Origin: DASSHA01 sp035693145 | GTDB taxonomy: Bacteria; Chloroflexota; Limnocylindria; Limnocylindrales; CSP1-4 | DNA length: 34,932 nt | Direction: 5' to 3' | Assembly: GCA_035693145.1 (NCBI GenBank) | Contig: DASSHA010000113.1 | Coordinates: 1-34,932, forward strand | In this document: positions 22,411 through 29,754 of the stretch, piece by piece | How positions within the stretch are numbered: position 1 is the stretch's first letter | Layout of the letters: each line of letters starts with the position of its first letter | Notes under the pieces: model-generated | What the model saw: only the letters and a program-made list of their open reading frames with translations | Told to the model about the DNA's origin: nothing | Database searches by the model: none | Made by a program: the position numbers and the translations under genes

Positions 22411-22436
22411 CCCGCGACCTGCGGAGACGGCTCTGA
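22374..22436 (+). CDS. Candidate leader peptide MASRSSA, copy B (before glmS)
   Basis: 20 codons from ATG 22374: MASRSSASDFGESRDLRRRL. Its TGA (22434-22436) abuts the glmS ATG (22437). GGAG at 22423-22426, inside the ORF, is the likely glmS ribosome binding site, so ribosomes on the small ORF would affect glmS initiation. It shares MASRSSASD with copy A and MASRSSA with copy C. It may be a leader peptide or a by-product of a structured RNA. Confidence 0.42.
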   Translation: MASRSSASDFGESRDLRRRL

Positions 22437-24269
22437 ATGTGCGGCATCGTCGGCTACACGGGTCCGCGCGAAGCGGGGCCGATCCTTCTCGAGGGCCTGC
22501 GCCGGCTCGAGTACCGCGGCTACGACTCGGCCGGGATCGCCCTCGTCGGCGACGACGGCGACCTGTTCGTTGAGAAGCGGGCCGGAAAGCTCGCGAACCT
22601 GCGGACCGCGATCGCCGATCGAACGCCCCACGCCGCGATCGGGCTCGCCCACACTCGCTGGGCGACGCACGGGCGTCCGAACGACCTCAACGCGCACCCC
22701 CACGTCGACTGCACCGGCAGCATCACGGTCATCCACAACGGGATCGTCGAGAACTTCCGCGAGCTCCGCGATGCGCTTGCCACACGCGGCCACACGCTTC
22801 GGTCCGACACCGACACGGAGGCGATCGCCCACCTCGTCGAGGAGGCGTACAGCGGTGACCTCGCCGATGCCGTGCGCGCCGCGCTCCGGCAGGTCGAGGG
22901 GGCGTACGCGATCGCCGTCATGCACAAGGCCGAGACCGATCGGCTCGTCGGCGCCCGCTGCAACGTCCCGCTCGTCGTGGGGGTCGCCGACGACGAGACC
23001 TTCCTCGCCTCGGACGTCGCTGCCATCCTCGCCCACACCAACCAGGTGATCTTCCTCGAGGAGGGAGACGTCGCCGACCTTCATGCCGGCAGCGTCGTCG
23101 TGACCGACCTCGAGGCGACCGTCCACGAACGGCCGGTGACGATCGTCGACTGGTCACCCGAGGCTGCCGAGAAGGGCGGCTACGCGCACTTCATGGAGAA
23201 GGAGATCCACGAGCAGCCGCAGGCGCTCCGGCAGGCGATCGCCGGGCGCGTCAGTCACGAGAACCGGATCCAGCTGCCCGAGCTCGACGGGATCGTCGAC
23301 GCCATCCGGAGCGCCGATCGGGTCGAGCTCGTGGCATGCGGCAGCGCGTTCTACGCGGCCCTCATCGGAGCTGCCGCGATCGAGCGCTGGTGCGGCATCC
23401 CGGCGAGGGCGACGGTGGGCTCGGAGTTCCGCTATGCGCCGCCACCGCTGGACCGTCGATCGCTCGTCGTCGCCGTCACCCAGTCGGGCGAGACGGCCGA
23501 CACGATCGCTCCAACCCGGCTCGCGCACGGACGCGGTTGCCCGGTCGTCGCCGTCACGAACACCGTCGGCTCCGCGATCACGCGCGAGGCCGATGCCGTC
23601 CTCTTCCTCCAGGCCGGCCCCGAAGTCGCCGTCGCGGCATCGAAGACGTTCGTTACCCAGGTCACGACGCTCGTCATCCTCGCCGCCGCGATCGCCAGGA
23701 TGCGTGGCGTCCTCACCGATGCCGCGGAGACGGATCTCGGGCGGGCGCTGCGCGGCCTCCCCGACGCGGCGCAGCTCGTCCTCGATCGGGCGGCGCCCGG
23801 CGCGCCCGAGCTCGCCCGCCGCTACGTCAACATGCACGGCTTCATGTATGTCGGGCGGAGCTTCGGCCTGCCGCCCGCGCTCGAGGGCGCACTCAAGCTG
23901 AAGGAGGTGAGCTACGTCCACGCCGAGGGCTACGCCGCGGGCGAGCTGAAACACGGGCCCATCTCATTGCTCGACGCCGAATACCCGCTCGTCGCGGTCG
24001 CGACCCGCTCGGACGTCTACGACAAGCTCATCAGCAACGTCATGGAGGCGCGGGCGCGCGACGCGCGGGTGCTTGCCGTCGCGACCGAGGGCGACGAGCA
24101 GATCGAACGGTTCGCCGACGACGTGTGGTGGATCCCCGACATCCCGGAATCGCTGTCTCCGATCCTCGCGGTGATCCCGCTCCAGCTGTTCGCGTATCAG
24201 ATGGCCGTCGCGCGCGGCACGGACGTGGACCAGCCGCGCAACCTCGCGAAGTCGGTCACGGTCGAGTAA
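22437..24269 (+). CDS. glmS: Glutamine-fructose-6-phosphate aminotransferase GlmS
   Basis: 610 residues. It makes glucosamine-6-phosphate, the GlmM substrate. The N-terminal glutaminase nucleophile is C2 (MCGIVGYTG) and RLEYRGYDSAGIA is conserved. The two SIS sugar-isomerase domains start near residue 285, with VTQSGETADT at 347-356, and the C-terminus is the canonical DVDQPRNLAKSVTVE. Placing glmS right after cdaA-cdaR-glmM puts the first two steps of amino-sugar synthesis next to c-di-AMP control. No glmS ribozyme was recognised. The leader instead holds element B. Confidence 0.98.
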   Translation: MCGIVGYTGPREAGPILLEGLRRLEYRGYDSAGIALVGDDGDLFVEKRAGKLANLRTAIADRTPHAAIGLAHTRWATHGRPNDLNAHPHVDCTGSITVIHNGIVENFRELRDALATRGHTLRSDTDTEAIAHLVEEAYSGDLADAVRAALRQVEGAYAIAVMHKAETDRLVGARCNVPLVVGVADDETFLASDVAAILAHTNQVIFLEEGDVADLHAGSVVVTDLEATVHERPVTIVDWSPEAAEKGGYAHFMEKEIHEQPQALRQAIAGRVSHENRIQLPELDGIVDAIRSADRVELVACGSAFYAALIGAAAIERWCGIPARATVGSEFRYAPPPLDRRSLVVAVTQSGETADTIAPTRLAHGRGCPVVAVTNTVGSAITREADAVLFLQAGPEVAVAASKTFVTQVTTLVILAAAIARMRGVLTDAAETDLGRALRGLPDAAQLVLDRAAPGAPELARRYVNMHGFMYVGRSFGLPPALEGALKLKEVSYVHAEGYAAGELKHGPISLLDAEYPLVAVATRSDVYDKLISNVMEARARDARVLAVATEGDEQIERFADDVWWIPDIPESLSPILAVIPLQLFAYQMAVARGTDVDQPRNLAKSVTVE

Positions 24270-24270
24270 T

Positions 24271-24301
24271 CGCAGGCCCGATGGCGTCGCGCAGCTCCGC
24301 C
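24271..24301 (+). repeat. Dispersed intergenic element, copy C (shorter)
   Basis: It shares GATGGCGTCGCG, then AGCTCCGCC, with copies A and B, and diverges after about 24301. The palindrome is broken by one base. CGTCG (24285-24289) can pair with CGACG (24322-24326), again placing complementary sequence downstream of the core. Confidence 0.6.
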
Positions 24302-24337
24302 GCGAGTTCCGCACGGCGAGTCGACGATGACGGGTGA
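24281..24337 (+). CDS. Candidate leader peptide MASRSSA, copy C (before acpS)
   Basis: 18 codons from ATG 24281: MASRSSAASSARRVDDDG. The TGA (24335-24337) lies 11 bases inside acpS (ATG 24327). The first seven residues match copies A and B, with the only differences in those codons at third positions (TCG and CGC). After codon 8 it diverges. Together with the other two it forms a family of small ORFs that end at a downstream start codon. Confidence 0.38.
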   Translation: MASRSSAASSARRVDDDG

Positions 24338-24830
24338 CGGCGCCGGCATCGAGGAGCTTGGCATCGACATCGTCCGCGTCGAGCGGATCCGCGACACGCT
24401 GTCGCGATTCGGTCCCCGGTTTTCCTCGCGTGTGCTGACCGATCGCGAGCGGCGCTACGTGCGGGATCGGCCGGAGACGTTCGCCGGGCGCTGGGCCGCG
24501 AAGGAAGCCGTCAGCAAGGTCCTGGGACTCGGTGTCCGGGGCATCGGTTGGCGCGACATCGAGATCGAGCGACTGCCGACCGGCCAGCCGTCCGTCCGGC
24601 TCCATGGCCGCGCCGCGGCTCGCGCGGAGCAGCTCGCGATGGGCCGGATCGCGCTGTCGATCAGCCACGAGCATGACTACGCCGTGGCGATCGCCTTCGG
24701 CATCCGGGAGACGGCTGGCCGGTTCCTCTTTCCGCCGGACATCGACGAACGCCTCGATGATCGGGAGCGTCGGATCCTCGCCCGGATGGAGCACATCCGG
24801 GCGCTGGCCGACGATCGCTCAGGTGGCTGA
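24327..24830 (+). CDS. acpS: Holo-[acyl-carrier-protein] synthase AcpS with C-terminal extension
   Basis: 167 residues from ATG 24327. It transfers 4-phosphopantetheine from CoA to acyl carrier protein. Magnesium ligands D14 (LGIDIVRVERI) and E60 (GRWAAKEAVSKVLG) are in place, and SISHEHDYAVAIA ends the fold. The core finishes near residue 125, the normal length. About 42 further residues, charged and apparently helical (DERLDDRERRILARMEHIRAL), are unlike ordinary AcpS. The last 8 bases overlap nnrD. Confidence 0.93.
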   Translation: MTGDGAGIEELGIDIVRVERIRDTLSRFGPRFSSRVLTDRERRYVRDRPETFAGRWAAKEAVSKVLGLGVRGIGWRDIEIERLPTGQPSVRLHGRAAARAEQLAMGRIALSISHEHDYAVAIAFGIRETAGRFLFPPDIDERLDDRERRILARMEHIRALADDRSGG

Positions 24831-25959
24831 GCGGCGCGCGGTCGGCTTCGGACGACTGGACGACGCGCGACGCGACCCGGCGTTGCCGAGCGGCGCGAGC
24901 CTGCTCGACGACGAGGCCGCCGCGGCGCTGCTCCCGGAACGCCCGGCGCGTGGGCACAAGGGGACGTTCGGGCGAGTCCTCGTTATTGCCGGCTCGCTCG
25001 ATTTCGCCGGGGCCGCCCTCCTCGTCTGCCGGGCGGCGGGCCGCGCCGGCTGTGGCCTCGTCACCCTGGCCGTGCCCGAGTCGCTCCAGCCGCTGTTCGC
25101 CGGCAAGGTCGTGGAGGCGACGACGATGGCGCTGCCGGAGGACGACGTCGAGGAGATCGAGCCGCACGACGCGCTCGCACGGATCCTCGACGACGAGCAC
25201 GACGCGCTCGTCGTCGGCCCCGGGCTGCGGCCCGGCCTCGCCACGACCGAGCTCGTCCGCGAGCTCGTCCGGGTCCCGGGCGAGGCCGCGGCGACGCCGC
25301 TCGTTCTCGACGCAGAGGCACTCCGATCGCTCGCCAGCGTCGACGGCTGGTGGGACGGCGTCGCCGACCGCGCCGTGCTCACACCCCATCCGGGGGAGTT
25401 CGCGCGGCTGCGGGCGGGGAGCGGCGACGATGTCGCGGGCGACGGCGACATCTCGGCCAACGACGAGGCACGGGTGACCGCCGCGCGATCCGCCGCCGCG
25501 CAGTGGGGTCAGGTCATCGTGCTCAAGGGCGCTCGGACGGTCGTCGCGGCTCCCGGCGGCGAGACGGCGATCGCGACGTTCGAGAATCCCGCGATGGCCA
25601 GCGGTGGGACGGGCGACGTCCTGTCCGGTGTCATCGGCTCGCTGCTCGCCCAGGGCCTCACGCCGTTCGCGGCGGCGCGCCTCGGGGTCTACCTCCACGG
25701 CCAGGCCGGCGAGCTCGTCCGTGAGCGGCTCGGCGACGCGGGCCTCCTCGCCGGCGATCTGCCCGACGCCCTGCCGCTCGCCCGGCGCCGCCTCGCCGCG
25801 ATCGCGGAGCGGCGGAAGTCGGGCGCACGCCTCGGGTTTCGGGCGCGCCACCCCGAGCCAGGCGACGGGCCGGCGTCCGACGGCTCGGACGTGCGGGCGA
25901 CACGTCGCAACGCCCCGGCCGGCGCGACGACGACGGCGCCCTCAGACGGTCGATCCTGA
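24823..25959 (+). CDS. nnrD: ADP-dependent NAD(P)H-hydrate dehydratase NnrD (stand-alone)
   Basis: 378 residues from GTG 24823 (AGGTGG context, overlapping acpS by 8 bases). It repairs hydrated NAD(P)H. The ribokinase-like domain shows KGTFGRVLVIAGS (46-58), VVGPGL (130-135), LTPHPGEFARL (186-196), VLKGARTVVAAP (233-244) and NPAMASGGTGDVLSG, with catalytic D265. Many bacteria fuse this to the NnrE epimerase. Here no epimerase domain is attached or nearby. Residues after about 335 form a disordered-looking tail. Confidence 0.93.
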   Translation: MAERRAVGFGRLDDARRDPALPSGASLLDDEAAAALLPERPARGHKGTFGRVLVIAGSLDFAGAALLVCRAAGRAGCGLVTLAVPESLQPLFAGKVVEATTMALPEDDVEEIEPHDALARILDDEHDALVVGPGLRPGLATTELVRELVRVPGEAAATPLVLDAEALRSLASVDGWWDGVADRAVLTPHPGEFARLRAGSGDDVAGDGDISANDEARVTAARSAAAQWGQVIVLKGARTVVAAPGGETAIATFENPAMASGGTGDVLSGVIGSLLAQGLTPFAAARLGVYLHGQAGELVRERLGDAGLLAGDLPDALPLARRRLAAIAERRKSGARLGFRARHPEPGDGPASDGSDVRATRRNAPAGATTTAPSDGRS

Positions 25960-26006
25960 ACGACCCCGGATCGCCCGCGATCGAAGCCGCGCTCGCCGCG
26001 GCGGGG

Positions 26007-27281
26007 TTGCCGCCGCTCGCGCGGACGGCCTGGCTCGAGATCGACCTCGACGCCATCGCCGCGAACCTCGGGGCCATCCGCAGGGCCGTCGAGCGCATGT
26101 CCGGGCCCAGCGTCCGCGTCGAACCCGTCGTCAAGGCCGACGCCTACGGCCATGGGCTCGTCCCGGTCGCCCTCGCCCTCGAGCGCGATGGGGCCGACGG
26201 GCTCGGCGTGGCGACCCTCGACGAGGCGCTCGAGCTCCGAGCGGCGCGTGTCTCGCTCCCGCTCCTCGTCCTCTATCCCGTCCCGCGTGAGCTCGCGACG
26301 ATCGCCGCGGAGCAGAGCATCACGGTCACCGTCGGCGACGCCGACGCAGCAGCGGAGCTCCTCGAAGCGCTCCGGCGCCGGCCCGCCGACCGGCCGCTGC
26401 GAGTGCAGCTCGAAGTCGAGACCGGGCTGGGTCGGGGAGGCGTCGCGGCGGCGGATGCGGCCGCGCTCGCCACGCTTCTCGGGGCTGCTCCCGAGGTCGA
26501 GCTCGTCGGGATCTGGTCGCACCTCCAGGCGCCGGCCGACGCCGCGCTCACCGGCCGCCAGGTCGACCGGTTCGAGGCCGCGACGTCGAACGCGGCGACA
26601 CCCCGCCACCTGTCTGCGTCGGGCGGGCTGCTGGCGGGCGCGCCGGTCTACGAGGCCGTCCGACCGGGGCTGGCGATCTACGGTATCGACCCCGACGACC
26701 TCCTCGATCCGGAGGGCCGGCAGACGGTGGGGCTCGACCTCGAGCTTCGGCCGGCGATGTCGCTCCGGGCACGGCCGGTCCGCGTCGCCGAGCTTCCGGC
26801 GGGCTGGGGCGTGAGCTACGGGCCCTCATGGCGGACCGAGCGGCCGAGCCGGATCGCCACGCTCCCGCTCGGCTACGGCGACGGCTGGCCGCGCGAAGCG
26901 TCGAACCGCGCCGACGCGCTCGTCCGCGGCCGACGCGTGCCCCTCGTCGGGACCGTGGCGATGGACGCCGTGATGGCGGACGTGACTGACATCCCGGGCC
27001 CGCCGGTGACGACCGACGACGTGTTCACACTTCTCGGCGCCGACGAGCGATCACCGGCCGCGCCGATCGGCGTCCATGAGCTGGCGCGGGCGCGCAACAC
27101 GATCGCCTGGGAGGTCACGACCTCGATGTCCGCCCGACTAGGCCGGGTGTACTATCGCGCGGCCGTACCCGTGGGCCTGCGCACCCTGTCCGCGCTCGCG
27201 CTCGCGGGACCGAGGGAGACGTGGCCCGGATCGAGCTCTGGAACGGCGACATCTGCGAGCTGGAGGTCGACGCGATCGTGA
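26007..27281 (+). CDS. alr: Alanine racemase
   Basis: 424 residues if started at TTG 26007. No ATG or GTG is available upstream in frame. CTG 25956, overlapping the nnrD stop, is another option. It makes D-alanine for peptidoglycan. PLP-binding K43 is in VVKADAYGHG, catalytic Y271 in GWGVSYGPSW, and GTVAMDAVMADVT (315-327) is conserved. The family would normally end near VYYR (381-384). Here about 40 additional residues continue in frame, and the last 61 bases overlap the next gene, so that tail may be poorly conserved. Confidence 0.94.
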   Translation: MPPLARTAWLEIDLDAIAANLGAIRRAVERMSGPSVRVEPVVKADAYGHGLVPVALALERDGADGLGVATLDEALELRAARVSLPLLVLYPVPRELATIAAEQSITVTVGDADAAAELLEALRRRPADRPLRVQLEVETGLGRGGVAAADAAALATLLGAAPEVELVGIWSHLQAPADAALTGRQVDRFEAATSNAATPRHLSASGGLLAGAPVYEAVRPGLAIYGIDPDDLLDPEGRQTVGLDLELRPAMSLRARPVRVAELPAGWGVSYGPSWRTERPSRIATLPLGYGDGWPREASNRADALVRGRRVPLVGTVAMDAVMADVTDIPGPPVTTDDVFTLLGADERSPAAPIGVHELARARNTIAWEVTTSMSARLGRVYYRAAVPVGLRTLSALALAGPRETWPGSSSGTATSASWRSTRS

Positions 27282-27796
27282 ATCCGGCCAGTCCCTCGCT
27301 CTGGATGGCGACCGGGGTGGGCGGTGCGATCAAGCGCGCCGGCGGCGACGAGATCGAGTTTGCGGCCGTTCGGCAGGCGCCGGTGCCGGTGGGCGGCGCG
27401 GTCGTCACCGTCGGCGGACGCCTCGCGGCGCGAATCGTCATCCACGCCGTCTCGCTCGATCGAGATCGACGAACGAGCGACGGGGCGATCGAGGCGGCGA
27501 CACGGTCCGCGTTCGCCAGGGCGCGCGAACAGGGAGTGGCGAGCATCGCCTTCCCGGCGCTCGGCACGGGGGTCGGCGGGTTTCCGCTCGCCGATGCCGC
27601 GAGGATCACCGTCGAGACCGTTCGCGACGAGGCCGAGCGGAGCCCGTCCGTCCAGCAGGTCGTGTTCGCGCTGCGCGGGGCTGCCGCGTACGACGCCTTT
27701 GGCACGGCTCTGGCTGCCTCGAACGCCGCGGGCGAGCCATCCGGGAGCGGCCCCGTCAGGGCGGCAGCGGCGAGCGACGGGACGAACGATGTCTGA
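27221..27796 (+). CDS. Macro-domain protein (ADP-ribose-binding fold)
   Basis: 191 residues from GTG 27221, with GAGGGAG just upstream. Macro landmarks are GDICELEVDAIVNPA (9-23), TGVGGAIKRAGG (31-42) and FPALGTGVGGFPL (111-123), the ADP-ribose and phosphate loops. The first loop reads NPASPSLWMATGVGGAI rather than the NAAN...GGGVDGAIH of MacroD enzymes, so hydrolase activity is uncertain. Likely roles are removing or reading ADP-ribose, or handling related metabolites. The last 20 residues look disordered. It overlaps the next gene by 8 bases. Confidence 0.9.
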   Translation: MARIELWNGDICELEVDAIVNPASPSLWMATGVGGAIKRAGGDEIEFAAVRQAPVPVGGAVVTVGGRLAARIVIHAVSLDRDRRTSDGAIEAATRSAFARAREQGVASIAFPALGTGVGGFPLADAARITVETVRDEAERSPSVQQVVFALRGAAAYDAFGTALAASNAAGEPSGSGPVRAAAASDGTNDV

Positions 27797-28082
27797 GCTG
27801 CCGATGGAGCGGCTCGCAGATCGACGCGACGAGCTCGTGGAGCAGGTCGCACGCGAGATCGAGCTGCGCGGCCTGTCCGCTCCCGCCGTGCACTTCCTCG
27901 AGGCGAGCCGGCCGTACCGGCCGCTCGGCGCGAACGCGATGCTCTTCTTCGATCCCGTCCTGCGGACGATCTTCGGCGGCGGCGTCGACGGCGTGAGCGA
28001 GCTGCTGACCGACGACGCCTGCATCGAGCAGCTGATCGACCGTCTCGAGGAGGACGACGACCCGACGAGCTGGGACGCCTGA
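27789..28082 (+). CDS. Small conserved-looking protein of unknown function
   Basis: 97 residues from ATG 27789, overlapping the macro gene. Residues 8-28 are a charged helix (LADRRDELVEQVAREIELRG). Residues 31-64 contain APAVHFLEASRPYRPLGANAMLFFDPV, a moderately hydrophobic segment that could lie on or in a membrane. The end is strongly acidic (RLEEDDDPTSWD). It resembles small proteins I associate with high-GC Chloroflexota and Actinobacteria, but I cannot name the family. It precedes the MutL-like gene. Confidence 0.75.
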   Translation: MSELPMERLADRRDELVEQVAREIELRGLSAPAVHFLEASRPYRPLGANAMLFFDPVLRTIFGGGVDGVSELLTDDACIEQLIDRLEEDDDPTSWDA

Positions 28083-28096
28083 GCGCCCATCCTAGG

Positions 28097-28102
28097 TAGC
28101 AT
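28097..28102 (+). promoter_or_regulatory. -10-like TAGCAT, leaderless configuration
   Basis: TAGCAT ends 7 bases before ATG 28110, matching the TANNNT spacing seen before three other genes. It lies within the inverted repeat CCCAT (28086-28090) and ATGGG (28101-28105), which could be a small operator. Confidence 0.35.
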
Positions 28103-28109
28103 GGGTCGG

Positions 28110-29750
28110 ATGACGTCCGAGCCGCGCGCCTTCGTCGCCATCGACTCGGGATCGGCCACTCGCAGCGCATCCCTCGTCGGCCGCGTCGGCGACCGCTGGC
28201 GGCTCCTCGGTAGTCTGGCGGCGCCCTCGACGGTGCCGCTCGAGTCGATCGTCGAGCTCGTCGTCGAACGCGTGCTCGCTGCCGACCCGGCGCTCGCCTC
28301 GACGCTCGTCGCGGACGGCGGACCGGACCCGACGGGTGCCGCGGCGACGATCGCGGGATCGCTCCGGCAGGTCACGGCGACGACCGGTGCAGCTCCACGG
28401 ATCGCCGTCGTCGCTGCGACGGATCGAACGCTCGATCGCCTCACCGCGCTCGCCCGTTCCGCCGGGTGGGAGACGATCGGGATGTCCGTGGCGAGTGCCG
28501 ATGCGCTCGCGATCGGGCGATTGCTGCTCGCTCGCGACGTCGATGCGATCCTCGCCGGGTCCGCCGACCCGCCCGGCGGCGACGAGCGCGGCGCGCTGCC
28601 TGACCTCGCCGCCCTGCTCGGGGCAACCGCGCAGCGACGACCGGAGCGGACGATCGTCCTCGCCGGCGGCCTCGCCGACCAGGCGGCCCGAGTGGTCGAA
28701 GGACGCTCGAACGACGCGGAGGGAGGGCCGGTCCTCGCGCCTGCGGCGAACGTCGGCGACCCGCCGGGCGAGCCGCTCCGCGCGCTCCTCGACGAGCTCG
28801 CAGCCAGGGCAGGCCCCGGGCGACGGACGACGGTCCGCGCCGTGGCCGCGCTCGCCGCGGTGCTCGACCGCTCGATCGAGGCGGTCGACATCGGTCGTTC
28901 GGGCGGCCTTCGCATCGTCGCTCGGCCGGGCCCGCCGGGTGCCGCTCCAACCGTCCACTGGGCGGTCGACTCGCGCGCAGCGCTCGTTCCCTCGACGATC
29001 GGCGACGAGATCGTCGACGGCGTCCTCGCCTGGTCGGTGGTCGCGCTCGATCGCCACCGGATGCGCGATCGGCTCCGCGAGCTGCGCGATTCCCCGTGGG
29101 GCGAGCCGTACGGGGACGGGGCGCTCCTCCGGCTCGCCGCCGCCCGCGCGGCGGTCGCCCGGCTCGTCGCCGCGACGCGCGAGCTCGACCGGCCGACGGC
29201 CCCGGACCTCGTGCTCGCGATCGGGGGCGCGTGGGCGGTCGCTCCCGGACCGGCGATCGCGCTCGCGCTCTCCGACGTGCTTCGTCGGCCGGGCGCGAGC
29301 CAGCTTGCCTACGACCACGCGCGGCTGCTCGGGCCGCTCGGCGCGATCGTCGATCCCGGAGAGCTCCGAGAGGTGATCGCCGACCTCGCCGACGACCTGC
29401 TCGCTCCGCTCGGCGGTGTCGTCGTGCCGGCCGGACTCCGACCCGGCCGGACGGCCGGGCGCCTCGTCGTCCATGCGGCCGGCGGCTCGACCGAGCTCGA
29501 TCTCGTCCCCGGCGGGCTCGAGCTCGTCGACCTGCCGCCGGGCTCGTCGGCCGTCGCGGAGCTCCAGTTCCGTGACCAGGTCTCGCTCGGCACGCGCGGC
29601 CGGCGGTTCGCGCTCGAGCTCGGTGGCGGACTCGGCGGGCTGCTCATCGACCTGCGGGACGTGCCGCTTCGCCTGCCGGATCGTCTCGACCGGCGACGCG
29701 AGCTGCTGGGCGCCTGGCAGCAGTCGCTGTGGGCCGGCCTCGAGGACTGA
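28110..29750 (+). CDS. MutL-like ASKHA-family protein (glutamate mutase L family)
   Basis: 546 residues from ATG 28110, preferred for the TAGCAT spacing (ATG 28101 is in frame). The N-terminal FVAIDSGSATRSASLVGRVG is the first phosphate loop of an actin/Hsp70-like ATPase. The central AVDIGRSGGLRIVARPG gives a second such loop. The C-terminal half has the GGAWAVAPGPAIALAL and ELGGGLGGLLIDLRDVPLRLP features of glutamate mutase L proteins. In clostridia MutL is linked to reactivating B12 glutamate mutase. No mutase or B12 gene is present here, so another role is likely. Confidence 0.75.
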   Translation: MTSEPRAFVAIDSGSATRSASLVGRVGDRWRLLGSLAAPSTVPLESIVELVVERVLAADPALASTLVADGGPDPTGAAATIAGSLRQVTATTGAAPRIAVVAATDRTLDRLTALARSAGWETIGMSVASADALAIGRLLLARDVDAILAGSADPPGGDERGALPDLAALLGATAQRRPERTIVLAGGLADQAARVVEGRSNDAEGGPVLAPAANVGDPPGEPLRALLDELAARAGPGRRTTVRAVAALAAVLDRSIEAVDIGRSGGLRIVARPGPPGAAPTVHWAVDSRAALVPSTIGDEIVDGVLAWSVVALDRHRMRDRLRELRDSPWGEPYGDGALLRLAAARAAVARLVAATRELDRPTAPDLVLAIGGAWAVAPGPAIALALSDVLRRPGASQLAYDHARLLGPLGAIVDPGELREVIADLADDLLAPLGGVVVPAGLRPGRTAGRLVVHAAGGSTELDLVPGGLELVDLPPGSSAVAELQFRDQVSLGTRGRRFALELGGGLGGLLIDLRDVPLRLPDRLDRRRELLGAWQQSLWAGLED

Positions 29751-29754
29751 TCCG

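Noticed and set aside
22364..22436. A glmS ribozyme before glmS.
   Set aside because: The leader is too short and lacks recognisable ribozyme core sequence. The similarity is to the dispersed element before truA and acpS.
24280..24301. Element copies as insertion-sequence ends or attachment sites.
   Set aside because: There is no transposase or integrase, no target duplication and no terminal inverted repeats. All copies lie in the same orientation just before genes.
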